A DNA stretch of 64,000 nt from Cognataquiflexum aquatile. Its GTDB lineage: Bacteria; Bacteroidota; Bacteroidia; Cytophagales; Cyclobacteriaceae. A model generated the notes under the pieces. The model made no database searches. It was not told the origin of the DNA and saw only the letters and a program-made list of their open reading frames with translations. How positions within the stretch are numbered: position 1 is the first letter of the stretch; each line of letters opens with the position of its first letter. Of this stretch, positions 44,701 to 54,398 are shown piece after piece. The DNA lies in assembly GCF_003316845.1 (NCBI RefSeq), contig NZ_QMIK01000006.1:186001-250000 (forward strand), in the 5' to 3' direction. The position numbers and the translations under genes are program-made.

Positions 44701-46377
44701 TCAATGTTCACCCATTAGGCTTCTTCCAAAAAGAGAATCATAATGTCCTTTGTGGTCATAAACATCATTCTTTTTGGCGTATTGAAGCCAATCATTGATG
44801 AGAGAGTCTTTTATATCAGGATACTGTAGTGAAAGATCATTGATTTCTCCTGGGTCATTTATCCTATCAAAAAGTTGCCACTCCCCTGTGCTGAAAGGTT
44901 TCGGTAACCTCAGGATCTTCCATTTTCCTTTTATGTAGGATTTTCGCTCAAACAATTCCCAACCCATGCCTTCACTGGAAAGATGGGTTTCCTGGGCTGA
45001 CCCGGATAACACAGGCATCAAAGATTTACCTATAGGTTGTCTTACATCTTTTCCTTTAAATTGTTTTGGATAACTGGCGCCGGCCAATTCCAAAAAAGTA
45101 GGCATTAGGTCTGTCACATGGGCAAAACTCGTATTCCAATTCCCATTATTGGCAGAAGTTTGAGGTAATTTTACAATGAGTGGGGCTTTAATGCCGCCTT
45201 CAGATGTAAAACTTTTGAATAACCTGAATGGAGATGATGATGCCTGTGCCCAACCAGGACCCATTTCAATAAAGGAATTGGGTAAGCCCCGATTTTCCAA
45301 ATCATTATTAAATGATCCCAAATATTTACCATCACCATTTCCGGGATATGTGGTTGCCATGACGCCATTGGCTCCATTATCCGACATAAAAACAATAAGC
45401 GTATTGTCATACAACCCTTGATTTTTCAAATAGTCTAAAAGACGGCCAATGCTCATATCAAGGTATTCGACCATAGCGGCATATACCTCCATATCTTTGG
45501 CAAATTCTTTCTTTTGCTCCGGACTGAGTGAGGACCATGCAGGAATATCACTGGGAGCGAAATCGTTGACGTTTTTGGAAATAATCCCAATTGCTTTTAG
45601 GTTGTCGAGCCGAAGGACCCTAAGAGAGTCCCAACCCATATCAAATTTCCCTTTGTATTTGTCGATATATTCTTTTGGAGCATGAAGTGGGTCATGGGGA
45701 GCAGTGTATGAAGCATACATGAAAAAGGGTTTGTTATCCGCTTTATGTTTCTCAATATAGCTGATGAGTGTATCTGTGTAATTTTTGGTAGAATAAAAAT
45801 CCGCCGGTAGTTCAGCTACTTTTTTCCCGTTTGAACGATAGTCCATGACTTGGGGTGGTGACAGAGGGTTTTGGTCAGCATAGTGACTACCACCGCCTTG
45901 GAGGAGTGAAAAAGATTCTTCAAATCCTCTCGAGGAAGGGATATGTGCGTCTTCATCCCCAAGATGCCATTTACCTGCCATATAAGTATGGTACCCGGAT
46001 TCCCTTAAAATTTCCGGAAGGGTTACCACTTCATCATTCAAATGTCCGGAATACCCGGGGAGGTTTGCCACAGAGGGATAGCTGACTTCACTCATGATTC
46101 CTACTCCGGCAACGTGGTTGTCATTTCCGGTCAGTAGAGCAGAGCGTGTGGGTGAACAGGTAGGCAATACATAAAAGTTCGAAAACAGCATCCCCTCTTT
46201 GCTGAGCTGTCCTAATACCGGGGTTTGAATATTTCCACCAAAAGGTTCAATATCATTAAACCCCAAATCGTCAGCAACGATCAAAAGGATGTTTGGCTGT
46301 GGGGAAAGGGTTTCAACATTTTGGTTTTGGCTACACCCTGCCAATACAAAGAGAAAATATAAGGATAGCTTTTTCAT
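44701..46377 (-). CDS. Sulfatase (arylsulfatase-type) lipoprotein
   Basis: This 558-residue protein has a clear lipobox (VLAGCSQ). The metal ligands are in LLIVADDLGFND (Asp36, Asp37). The formylglycine site is Cys74 in CSPTRSALLTG, a perfect CxPxR sulfatase motif that needs a maturase. GKWHLG, HDPLHAPKEY and SDNGANG follow as in arylsulfatases. It should cleave a sulfate ester outside the cytoplasm, but the substrate is unknown. No maturase gene is in the window. Confidence 0.93.
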   Translation of the reverse strand: MKKLSLYFLFVLAGCSQNQNVETLSPQPNILLIVADDLGFNDIEPFGGNIQTPVLGQLSKEGMLFSNFYVLPTCSPTRSALLTGNDNHVAGVGIMSEVSYPSVANLPGYSGHLNDEVVTLPEILRESGYHTYMAGKWHLGDEDAHIPSSRGFEESFSLLQGGGSHYADQNPLSPPQVMDYRSNGKKVAELPADFYSTKNYTDTLISYIEKHKADNKPFFMYASYTAPHDPLHAPKEYIDKYKGKFDMGWDSLRVLRLDNLKAIGIISKNVNDFAPSDIPAWSSLSPEQKKEFAKDMEVYAAMVEYLDMSIGRLLDYLKNQGLYDNTLIVFMSDNGANGVMATTYPGNGDGKYLGSFNNDLENRGLPNSFIEMGPGWAQASSSPFRLFKSFTSEGGIKAPLIVKLPQTSANNGNWNTSFAHVTDLMPTFLELAGASYPKQFKGKDVRQPIGKSLMPVLSGSAQETHLSSEGMGWELFERKSYIKGKWKILRLPKPFSTGEWQLFDRINDPGEINDLSLQYPDIKDSLINDWLQYAKKNDVYDHKGHYDSLFGRSLMGEH

Positions 46378-46395
46378 TAAAGGATTTACTTTGTT

Positions 46396-46956
46396 TTACT
46401 TCTTTTTAGAACCTGGAGGGAAATCAGAAAGAATCTTGTTTATGTAGGTAGGAATTTCAGTTTCAGGTTTTTTCAATCCTGTATCAATTTCTTTATTGCC
46501 TGTTCCTTGCCACAGCAAATGTTTTGTGGAGGCATCCAAGATGTCAATTATCAAAGAACCTTCTTTGAGGTCAGTAACATTGTAAACTGTTGATCCGCCA
46601 TAAGAAGGACCCCATCGGTATGGCCTGTAGTACCCACCGTAATTATAGTAGCTATTGGCAGTAATCTGCTTTTTTTCATTGACTATGGCCGTAACATTGA
46701 CTAGAAGTTGAGGATTGTTTTGATCCTCGATAAAGCCTTTTTTGATGAGCTCTTCTCTGGTGGCATTGATGATTCTCTGTTGATTGAGTTCACTTAAACC
46801 AGGTCCTTTGTCCTTTAACTCAAAAAAGGAAAAGGATTTGTATTGGCTGAAGTCAGCTTTTGAATCATAATCTGTAATTACTTTCAATGGAGAACTGCAG
46901 GCCATTGCAGTTAAGCTGAGTAAAATCAATAATCTGATTTTTGATTGGATTCCCAT
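46396..46956 (-). CDS. DUF4136 lipoprotein
   Basis: This 186-residue lipoprotein (AMACSSP) has the family pattern DYDSKADFSQYKSFSFFE at the N-terminus, then an interior helix INATREELIKKGF, and LIIDILDASTKHLLWQGTG. Family function is unknown. It lies 18 bp before the sulfatase gene and 22 bp after the exported unknown protein, in one operon. Confidence 0.87.
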   Translation of the reverse strand: MGIQSKIRLLILLSLTAMACSSPLKVITDYDSKADFSQYKSFSFFELKDKGPGLSELNQQRIINATREELIKKGFIEDQNNPQLLVNVTAIVNEKKQITANSYYNYGGYYRPYRWGPSYGGSTVYNVTDLKEGSLIIDILDASTKHLLWQGTGNKEIDTGLKKPETEIPTYINKILSDFPPGSKKK

Positions 46957-46978
46957 TTTTTAATTGTTTTAATGAAGT

Positions 46979-47656
46979 CTATTTTATCCGAATGGTATAA
47001 TCTTGGTTCTTTGCCTCAACGATCATATTTTGGGTAGGCATATTCAAAGTAGTGGTGGACAAGTGATTCGTTCCGTTGCTGAACTTTTCGTAGTTTAGTT
47101 TTCCTTCCACTTTATCTTTTCCCAGCAAAGTGGAAAATTCTTTATAGGTAAATAGGAAGGTTTCAGGATCAATCCGGATCATCAATCGATCCCCGTCCAC
47201 ATGGACATTGTCAGATACAGCTTCAATCTGTCCATCCTTTTCTGTAACCGTTGCTTTATTGAAAAAATCAAGCATTTCACCCTTGGTCATAAATGCATAG
47301 TCAGTCGCCAAAGCAAGAGATTTTTCTATGTAATCAGATTTGTCCTCGATGGCACTTGCCTGCGCTTTGCCTCTTAGACCTGGTTTTTTTTCAACACTGG
47401 TTTTGGTATCAATGATTTTTGTATCAAGTTTGCCTTCAGGGGTATAACCAAATTCTGTTATTATCGTCAATTTCAGTTCGTTTGCTATAAAAACATCAGA
47501 CCTCCTTTTCCATACATATTCTTTCAGTTTCATTTGATTGGCTTCCTCAGCTTTTGAAATATCCAAGGATAATTTTTCTTTATCGATTTGGGCTTCTGCA
47601 TAGAAAACCCCTAAAAACAAGAGCACTGATAATAAAATTGATTTTGATAAATTCAT
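46979..47656 (-). CDS. Exported protein of unknown function
   Basis: The 225-residue product from the ATG at 47656 has a signal peptide ending near FYAEAQ. The mature part is rich in charged residues and beta-strand-like stretches, with TIITEFGYTPEGKLDTKIID and HVDGDRLMIRIDPETFLFTY. I do not recognise a family. It is the first gene of the four-gene sulfatase operon and faces the TolB-like regulator gene across a 251-bp gap. Confidence 0.72.
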   Translation of the reverse strand: MNLSKSILLSVLLFLGVFYAEAQIDKEKLSLDISKAEEANQMKLKEYVWKRRSDVFIANELKLTIITEFGYTPEGKLDTKIIDTKTSVEKKPGLRGKAQASAIEDKSDYIEKSLALATDYAFMTKGEMLDFFNKATVTEKDGQIEAVSDNVHVDGDRLMIRIDPETFLFTYKEFSTLLGKDKVEGKLNYEKFSNGTNHLSTTTLNMPTQNMIVEAKNQDYTIRIK

Positions 47657-47891
47657 AATTGATGTAATAAAATAGAACTTTAAATTTTTGGCAGTCTTTA
47701 TCCAATTAAGTAACATCCTCACTCCGAATCGGTATAAAAATTTCTCAATGGAGCCATCTTTACCAAACCTGAATATTTTTCTCCTTGACTGGGTTTAGCT
47801 GTAAATCCTGATGGAAACCATCCTTGTCGGAGTTTTTATTTAAATTTTATTCAAAACTATTATTTTGTAGTTTTAAGCGGCAGTTAAGCCA

Positions 47892-47901
47892 GTTAATTAA
47901 C
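47892..47901. promoter_or_regulatory. Palindrome GTTAATTAAC next to regulator start
   Basis: This perfect 10-bp palindrome lies 6 bp before the regulator start codon. GTTAA also occurs on both sides (CAGTTAAGCC, CCGTTAAATG). It could be an operator used by the regulator on the shared divergent region. The rest of the gap 47657-47907 shows no clear promoter. Confidence 0.35.
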
Positions 47902-47907
47902 CGTTAA

Positions 47908-49482
47908 ATGGAACCCATTCCCCCTATTCAAAAGCAGGAAATAATTGATCAGATGAACCGGATTCTTTCATTCCCGGTATTTAGTAATTCAATGATATTG
48001 TCTGAGTTTTTCAGATTTATTGTCCTGGAAACAATTGAGGGGAGATCACATTCCTTGAAGGAATATACCATTGGCACTCAAGTCTTATTGAAAAAAGCTG
48101 GATATGACCCACAGACGGATGCCTCTGTTAGGATTCATGCAGGAAGGCTCCGTAAGGCCTTGGATGACTATTATTTTACTTTGGGCAAAAATGACCCTCT
48201 GTTGATCTCAGTACCAAAAGGGGCTTACATTCCAACTTTTGAGCCTCCCAAAGCAATCAATCCTTCACCACAGGGAATCTCCCAAAATTTCATCCATAAA
48301 CCTACCTTGGCAGTGATTCCCTTCTATTGTCTTGGAGAAAATGGCCTTCAGACTTTTGCGGATGGATTGTGTGATCAGATTTGTACGGAGTTTACAGGAT
48401 TTAGCGAGCTTTCTGTAGTCTCTTATTTTTCTTCGAGGAAGATTGCTTCAGAAGTGTTGGAAAACAAAGATATGGCACTTCTATTGGATGCGACATACCT
48501 GCTTACCGGAAGTATCCAATCAGGAGATGACAAGGTTCGGATCAGGGTCCAACTTATCCAAAGCAAATCACAGCATCAGATTTGGGCTTGTTCCTATGAA
48601 AAGGAAAAATCCGCAATGTATAATTTTGCCATTCAGGATGACATCGTAAAGCATGTGATCAATCAGATAGGGGGTAGCCATGGAATCATTTACAGAGAAG
48701 CAGCCAAGGCAACACCCATCAAACAATCAGTAGATATAAAAGTGTATGATGCCGTTTTTTGGTATTATTATCTGGTCAATGATTTGAATGAAATCACCTT
48801 CAAGAAAGGATTGGAGGTCATGAAAAATACAGTACAGCTTGACCCCCAATATGCTTTAGGTTGGGCTATCCTTGGGGAAACCTATATCGCCGGATCCTTT
48901 TTTGGTTATGATTGTGGGGCGGCAGACCCCATTGAAGAGGGTGTGAAATGTGGTCAAAAGGCAATTCTCATAGACCCGCGCTGTCAGCACGCCTACCAAA
49001 CTCTCAGTTTGGCCTATCTTTTCCAGCATAAGCCAAAGAATTGTTTTCAACTTTATGATCAATGGAAAAAATTGAATTTGAATTCCACGGGAATATCCGG
49101 AGGATTGGGATTTTGCCTGATATGTGCAGGCGATTATGAACGGGGTTATAAACTTTTGAGTGAATCGATCCAAGTCAATCCCTATTATCAATGGTGGTTC
49201 AATGCAGGTCTGAGTATATATCATTTTCATAATTCCGAATTTGAGGAAGCCCTTTACTGGGCAAATAAAATTCAAAAGCAGAGTGTAATTTGGGAATTGA
49301 TCTTGAAAATTACCTCCTATTCTGAATTGAATAATTATAGTGATGCGTCCTTCTGCTTAGAGGAACTTCGCAAGGAGATTCCTTCGATATCGGAAAATAT
49401 TAAACCAATTTTAGGATCATTTCTTCAATCTGAAATTTTAGTGGATAGATTTTTGAACGCTTTCAAAAAGGCGGAAATTTAA
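47908..49482 (+). CDS. CadC/TolB-like TPR regulator, putative
   Basis: This 524-residue protein has three parts. The N-terminus (about residues 1-115) has DASVRIHAGRLRKALDDYY and then LISVPKGAYIPTF, resembling the recognition helix and wing of OmpR-type winged helices. Residues ~130-255 look like a TolB-like domain: LAVIPFYCLGE, FADGLCDQICTEF, LTGSIQSGDDKVRIRVQLI, ASYEKE-like WACSYEKEKSAM. The C-terminal ~250 residues are TPR-like. There is no membrane segment. Its divergent position suggests control of the sulfatase operon, but this is inference. Confidence 0.68.
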   Translation: MEPIPPIQKQEIIDQMNRILSFPVFSNSMILSEFFRFIVLETIEGRSHSLKEYTIGTQVLLKKAGYDPQTDASVRIHAGRLRKALDDYYFTLGKNDPLLISVPKGAYIPTFEPPKAINPSPQGISQNFIHKPTLAVIPFYCLGENGLQTFADGLCDQICTEFTGFSELSVVSYFSSRKIASEVLENKDMALLLDATYLLTGSIQSGDDKVRIRVQLIQSKSQHQIWACSYEKEKSAMYNFAIQDDIVKHVINQIGGSHGIIYREAAKATPIKQSVDIKVYDAVFWYYYLVNDLNEITFKKGLEVMKNTVQLDPQYALGWAILGETYIAGSFFGYDCGAADPIEEGVKCGQKAILIDPRCQHAYQTLSLAYLFQHKPKNCFQLYDQWKKLNLNSTGISGGLGFCLICAGDYERGYKLLSESIQVNPYYQWWFNAGLSIYHFHNSEFEEALYWANKIQKQSVIWELILKITSYSELNNYSDASFCLEELRKEIPSISENIKPILGSFLQSEILVDRFLNAFKKAEI

Positions 49483-49600
49483 ACAGAATAGCCATGTTGG
49501 AATGTTCCATCCACATGCGATGCTGTTTTGGATACATTGATTCGAAAAAGCTTTTCACTCTTATCTTGGTTTCAATGATTCCTAATTGTAATTACCTCCC

Positions 49601-50152
49601 TCACTCCATCCAATCCCACACTACAATGACCCAAATATCTCCATCGGCATTGGGGTAGCGGCTGAGTTCGCGGAAGCCGACCCGGTAGTGGGCTGCCAGG
49701 GAACGGTAGTTTTGGTCCGAAATCTCTGTAATTGCAAAATCAAAATTGTCCCCATGGACTGCACGATAAACCTCGTAGCAATAGTCAAAAACTCCCTGTC
49801 CCCGGTATTCTTTTCCCACAGCCACCTGCCCGACGACGAGGTAATTGTATTCCGAAAGCGGGATTCCCTTGTATTCCAATTGGTCAAACTCCTCAAACAT
49901 CGGAATCAGCATCTCAATGTCATCTTTGCAATCTACCGTCATGGCCAGGATGTAAGCAGCGACGTGTTCGTCGTCTTTGGCGATGATATGCGGCGCAAAG
50001 GAATTCATCTTCCAAAGATCTTCTACGGTATGCTCTGCAAAGACAAATCCCTGATCGAGGGATTCGAGGTTTTTGATATGATTTTCCTGCTGCAGGTCAA
50101 GGATGCCGACAAATTCCTCATAGGTTTCGGCGGTTTTGAAAATTAGGGACAT
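49601..50152 (-). CDS. GNAT family N-acetyltransferase-like protein
   Basis: This 183-residue protein from the ATG at 50152 has the acetyl-CoA-binding motif in VVGQVAVGKEYRGQGVFDYC (Q/RxxGxG/A form RGQGV). ITEISDQNYRSLAAHYRVGF, typical of the last GNAT helix, follows. The substrate is unknown. It is transcribed towards the TolB-like regulator gene and starts 45 bp after the bestrophin gene. Confidence 0.8.
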   Translation of the reverse strand: MSLIFKTAETYEEFVGILDLQQENHIKNLESLDQGFVFAEHTVEDLWKMNSFAPHIIAKDDEHVAAYILAMTVDCKDDIEMLIPMFEEFDQLEYKGIPLSEYNYLVVGQVAVGKEYRGQGVFDYCYEVYRAVHGDNFDFAITEISDQNYRSLAAHYRVGFRELSRYPNADGDIWVIVVWDWME

Positions 50153-50197
50153 AGGATGGGATACCACCGACTTTTAGCTGTCAATGACGCTTTCAAT

Positions 50198-51193
50198 TTA
50201 CATCAAAAAGCCATTCTCTACAGGGTATGGTTTGGGAATTTTTTCATCATTTAACATTTCCCTCAGGTCTATTTCTATACCCCGGGTGATAGCCGAAATA
50301 GGCACATCATTGTAGGCGCCTTCAAAGGGGTTTTCGGAGTAATCTCCGATCCTTTCCATCAGGAAGAATATCCAGGTGATCAATCCTGAAAATGGAATGG
50401 TCATCCAGACCCATAGTTCTGAAGAGATCAAAAAAATGTCCAATAAGCCAAAAGGGATCAATGCACAAAACACATAGGTCATCCAAAGAGCAACAGAAGC
50501 ATATTGACGGGGAAGAGGAAAATTTTTGATCCGCTCGGCCATGCCCTGGTTGTCATAAAGCCGCCCGACCAATTGGTGAAACCAGACCTGCTTGAAATCA
50601 CTGATCAATCCTTTTGAGGTAAGTTCTTGGATCACATCGGATTGTTTCTTTAAAATCTGTGAAGGAATATTTGATTTGGTTCTGTAATGCTGCAACTCTG
50701 ATTCGGAAATATACTCGAGCAATTCTTTGTCCAGGCCGTTGTTCAAAATCTCGTTATAGGTCGGAACAAAAAGAGTATTCTTTGGACCATATTTATGTTC
50801 CCATGTTTTTGGTATCCTGAGCAAATACCTCAGGGAAATGATCCAAGCCAGGTGCCTGTAAATAATGGATTTCTTGATGGCGTCAGTGTTTTCATTGGGG
50901 TTTTCATGAAGTAATGTAATGACAGCAGTGGCAAAGGTCCTGCTATCGTTCACAATTGCTCCCCAGATTTTGCGTGCTTCCCAAGTCCTGTCATAGGAGG
51001 AATTATTTTTGAAACCCAGGTAAAAGGAAACAGCGATACCGATGATGCTGATGGGCTGCCAGGGTAAGGTGAATTTGATCTCTGTGACTTGGTATAGAAT
51101 AGTGATGATTGCTGCGTAAGCAAGTCCATAATAAAAAGGATTTCTGGACCATTTGAAAGTCATCCAAAAGCCGTAGTTTCTGTTTACATACAT
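50198..51193 (-). CDS. Bestrophin family ion channel protein
   Basis: This 331-residue membrane protein matches the bestrophin/UPF0187 family: an N-terminal helix pair, the conserved NNSSYDRTWEARKIWGAIVN, and PFGLLDIF. The near-C-terminal IGDYSENPFEGAYNDVPI also fits. Bacterial bestrophins are pentameric channels, often for monovalent cations. The gene lies 72 bp after the helical protein gene. Confidence 0.9.
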   Translation of the reverse strand: MYVNRNYGFWMTFKWSRNPFYYGLAYAAIITILYQVTEIKFTLPWQPISIIGIAVSFYLGFKNNSSYDRTWEARKIWGAIVNDSRTFATAVITLLHENPNENTDAIKKSIIYRHLAWIISLRYLLRIPKTWEHKYGPKNTLFVPTYNEILNNGLDKELLEYISESELQHYRTKSNIPSQILKKQSDVIQELTSKGLISDFKQVWFHQLVGRLYDNQGMAERIKNFPLPRQYASVALWMTYVFCALIPFGLLDIFLISSELWVWMTIPFSGLITWIFFLMERIGDYSENPFEGAYNDVPISAITRGIEIDLREMLNDEKIPKPYPVENGFLM

Positions 51194-51265
51194 ATCGGTA
51201 TTGCTATATTTCTTTCATCAAAAATGAACTGACTGCTTTTTTAAACTCCGGACTTCGAATTTTTT

Positions 51266-52099
51266 CTACTCCAAAATCCTCTCAAATAAATCCCTGCATT
51301 TGGCTTCCACCTTGGCTGTATTGGTTTTTTTATTTTGCTGCAATGAAGCCAGGAGGTCGATGTATTTTTTGGAAATATTTTCTTTGTCCGTCAAAAATCC
51401 CGTCAGGTGCTGTAAAAAAAGATGGTTTTCATACCATACCAAAAGGTCTTTTTGAAGTTCACTCATCCTGTCATGGATTTCTTTAACAAAGACCGAATTG
51501 AAGCCGGACTCAATCCGGAGGTTTTCCAGGGCTATGATGACCCGGATGCCTTCATAGATATCCTTGAGCGCTTTGGTGTCCAACTTGGATTTGTTGTCGA
51601 GGTTGAAATATTCCAGTTCCTCACTGATGATTTGGGTAGTGGCGGTATTGATCATGAGGGGCTTTAGTCCCTTGCTGTATTGAAATACGGAATTGTAAAA
51701 TTCATCCCACATCTGCAGTGGTGCGGATACTATCAGGTCATAGATTTCTGCATAAACCTGGTTTTTTTCTGCTTCAAGTGCTTTGGTGTAGGAATTGAAA
51801 ACCACATTGTCTTTCATTTTGACAGCCTCCACCTGCTTCATGATCATTTTGAGGTGTTTGGTTTTCTTCAGCCCTTTAAAGATTTTTTTGAAGGGTGAAA
51901 ACAGCTGGAACTTCAGGTTTTCTTCTTTGAAATGGATCCTTGAAAGGAAGTCCACATAGATTTCCAGGAAAATGAGTTTTTGTTCCAGTTCGCCGGATTT
52001 TTTTCCTCTATATCTTTTGCTCAGTGATAAAAAAGCTGATTTTGCGTCTTCAAACTGCTGTGTGAACAACCTGAAAATAGGGGAAATCTTTCCTTGCAT
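51266..52099 (-). CDS. Helical protein of unknown function
   Basis: This 277-residue protein is almost entirely helical, rich in Lys, Glu and Phe, and without signal peptide or membrane segment. Segments such as IHFKEENLKFQLFSPFKKIF and HLKMIMKQVEAVKMKDNVVF distantly recall CHAD-type helical bundles, but the CHAD histidines are not clear. It starts 3 bp after the Smr protein gene, so it is coupled to the photolyase-Smr unit. Confidence 0.65.
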   Translation of the reverse strand: MQGKISPIFRLFTQQFEDAKSAFLSLSKRYRGKKSGELEQKLIFLEIYVDFLSRIHFKEENLKFQLFSPFKKIFKGLKKTKHLKMIMKQVEAVKMKDNVVFNSYTKALEAEKNQVYAEIYDLIVSAPLQMWDEFYNSVFQYSKGLKPLMINTATTQIISEELEYFNLDNKSKLDTKALKDIYEGIRVIIALENLRIESGFNSVFVKEIHDRMSELQKDLLVWYENHLFLQHLTGFLTDKENISKKYIDLLASLQQNKKTNTAKVEAKCRDLFERILE

Positions 52100-52102
52100 G
52101 GC

Positions 52103-53053
52103 TTAAGAGATTCTGACCAATGTAGCGCCGTATCCAAACCGGCTTTTTTGTGTGTCCTGAAAATACTTAATATTTCCCAAATGGCTCAAATACTTGTGTA
52201 TTTCTTTTCGCAGCACGCCGTTGCCGATGCCGTGGATAAAGGTGATCTCATCCATTCCTGAAGCGATGGCGTAGTTGAGGTTTTTTTCGAAGGTTTCCAT
52301 CTGAAGGCGCACCATTTCACTGTTGCTCATCATAGAGAAATCTTTGGTGAGCTGCTCAATGTGGAGGTCAATTTCCCTGGGAGGTTTTTGGAACTTTAGC
52401 ACAGGAACAGTTTTTTCTGTGTTCAGCTGTTCGTTCAGCTTTTGGATGTCTATTTCTTTGGTCTGATCCGAAAGCTTGAATACAAAGCCACTTTTGTCCA
52501 ATATTGGAGCTGTGCCACGGCTTTTGAAGAAGGAGGAAGCCTTGAATTTCAGCCTTCTCTCAAAGGAAGGTTCCATCTTTTCGATTTTGGAATGGATGGG
52601 AAAAAACTGCACCAAAAGCAGCGGCCACTCCTCAAAATCATTGATTGATTTTTCACCGAGTTTTTGCGAAGTTTTCTTTTTGAGGATACCTGCAAAAATG
52701 GTTTGGCCATTGCCGCCATAGACTTCCGTAGCCATCAGGATGTATTCACGGTCGGTGTTGTTGCTGATATAGATGCTGTGGTCTTTGTCGTTGAGTGGGA
52801 TGTAGGCTAGGAAAAGACTGTCTTCTTTGGAGGTTTTGACCTTAGAGAAAGAACTTGGCTGGACAGTCACAGCTTCTTTGGACTCGCCAAAATGTTGCTT
52901 CTCGGCACTTGAAATGACAACGATCTCGTTTTTCATGGCTGGAATCCGGAACCCGTCTTCGATCTCTACTTCCACCCTTCCACTCGCGGATATTTTTACA
53001 ATTACTCCTGATTCGTTGCCGTGAAGCAAACGGACTTTGTCTCCTATGTTCAT
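52103..53053 (-). CDS. DUF2027 / Smr domain protein
   Basis: This 316-residue protein starts MNIGDKVRLLHGNESGVIV, typical of DUF2027, with a central IYISNNTDREYILMATEVYG. Its C-terminal Smr domain shows EIDLHIEQLT and ITFIHGIGNGVLRKEIHKYL. Smr domains bind or cleave nucleic acid in repair or ribosome rescue. The start overlaps the photolyase stop by 4 bp (ATGA). Confidence 0.88.
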   Translation of the reverse strand: MNIGDKVRLLHGNESGVIVKISASGRVEVEIEDGFRIPAMKNEIVVISSAEKQHFGESKEAVTVQPSSFSKVKTSKEDSLFLAYIPLNDKDHSIYISNNTDREYILMATEVYGGNGQTIFAGILKKKTSQKLGEKSINDFEEWPLLLVQFFPIHSKIEKMEPSFERRLKFKASSFFKSRGTAPILDKSGFVFKLSDQTKEIDIQKLNEQLNTEKTVPVLKFQKPPREIDLHIEQLTKDFSMMSNSEMVRLQMETFEKNLNYAIASGMDEITFIHGIGNGVLRKEIHKYLSHLGNIKYFQDTQKSRFGYGATLVRIS

Positions 53054-54351
53054 GTGTTCAATGCTGTTTTGTATGTTTCTATGGCCCTTTCTCTTGCGAA
53101 TTTGTGGTCGACCATAGGTTTTGGATAAGCGGATGTCCCGAACTCGGGCACCCATTTTTTGATGTACCGGAGGTCTTTGTCAAATTTCTCGGTTTGGGAT
53201 TCGGGATTGAATACCCTGAAATAAGGCTGTGCATCAGTCCCTGTCCCCGCGGCCCATTGCCATCCTCCGTTGTTGGAGGAGAGTTCGAAATCGAGCAATT
53301 TTTTTGCAAAGTACGCTTCTCCCCATCGCCAGTCAATCAAAAGATGTTTGGTTAGAAAACTTGCGACGATCATCCTGACCCTGTTGTGCATAAATCCGGT
53401 GGCATTGAGCTCCCTCATACCGGCGTCGACTATCGGATATCCAGTCTGGCCTTCACACCATTTTTCAAAATCTTCTTCATTATTCCGCCATGGAATGTTA
53501 TCATATTTTGGCTTGAAAGCATGGTCGGTCACTTGGGGATTGTGATGGAGGATCATCATGTAAAATTCCCTCCAGATCAATTCATTCAGGTAAGTCGCAT
53601 TGAGTTTGGAGGCTTCTAAGGCAAGTTTCCTCACGCTGATGGTACCAAATCTCAGATGAATCCCAAGCCGGGAGGTTCCCTTTATTGCAGGGAAATTCCG
53701 CTGTGAATCGTATTTTTGGATCAGAGGTTGGTCTATGTCTAGTGAAGGGATTTCGATACCTGATTTCTGAAAACCCATTTCTTCCAATGTAGGAACAGGT
53801 AGGGGAGAAGTCTGGTGAAAATTGTTTTTTTTCGGATCCAGGCTCAAAAGCTGAAGTGAAGTTTTCTGGAATTTTTCTAGCCAAACTTTGCTGTAAGGAG
53901 TGAAGACTTTGTAAAATTCCCCGCTGCCATTGACGATTTCTTCCTTTTCAAAGATGACCTGATCTTTGAAATCCAAAAATTGGATTCCCTTTTCTTTCAA
54001 CAAATCTTTGATGGCTTGGTCTCGTTCTTTGGCATAGGGTTCGTAATCCCGGTTGGTATAGACATTTTGGATGTCGTATTCTACCATAAGTTGGCGGTAA
54101 ATTTCTATTGGTTTACCGTACTTTACCAAAATTGAGCTTCCAAATCCCTTCAATTCTTTCTGGAGTTTTAGAATTTGGGCGTGGATGAATTCCACACGTG
54201 CATCTTTTTTGTCTTCCAGTTTGTCAAGGATGTCTTTGTCAAAAATAAACAAAGGGAGGACGTTTTTTTCCTGCGAATAGGCGTAATACAGACCGGTGTT
54301 ATCTTCGAGTCTCAAATCTCTCCTGAACCAAAATAGGCTGATTTTTTCCAT
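53050..54351 (-). CDS. phrB: Deoxyribodipyrimidine photolyase
   Basis: This 433-residue blue-light DNA repair enzyme reverses cyclobutane pyrimidine dimers. The N-terminal antenna domain starts with LFWFRRDLRLEDN. The FAD domain has WREFYMMILHHNP, GYPIVDAGMRELNATGFMHN and LDFELSSNNGGWQWAAGTGT, all class I photolyase hallmarks. It lies 47 bp after tamB and overlaps the Smr gene. Confidence 0.95.
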   Translation of the reverse strand: MEKISLFWFRRDLRLEDNTGLYYAYSQEKNVLPLFIFDKDILDKLEDKKDARVEFIHAQILKLQKELKGFGSSILVKYGKPIEIYRQLMVEYDIQNVYTNRDYEPYAKERDQAIKDLLKEKGIQFLDFKDQVIFEKEEIVNGSGEFYKVFTPYSKVWLEKFQKTSLQLLSLDPKKNNFHQTSPLPVPTLEEMGFQKSGIEIPSLDIDQPLIQKYDSQRNFPAIKGTSRLGIHLRFGTISVRKLALEASKLNATYLNELIWREFYMMILHHNPQVTDHAFKPKYDNIPWRNNEEDFEKWCEGQTGYPIVDAGMRELNATGFMHNRVRMIVASFLTKHLLIDWRWGEAYFAKKLLDFELSSNNGGWQWAAGTGTDAQPYFRVFNPESQTEKFDKDLRYIKKWVPEFGTSAYPKPMVDHKFARERAIETYKTALNT

Positions 54352-54398
54352 ACTGTTTGTTTCCTTTCAGCTATCAATATCCTGAAAGCAAAATTGTT

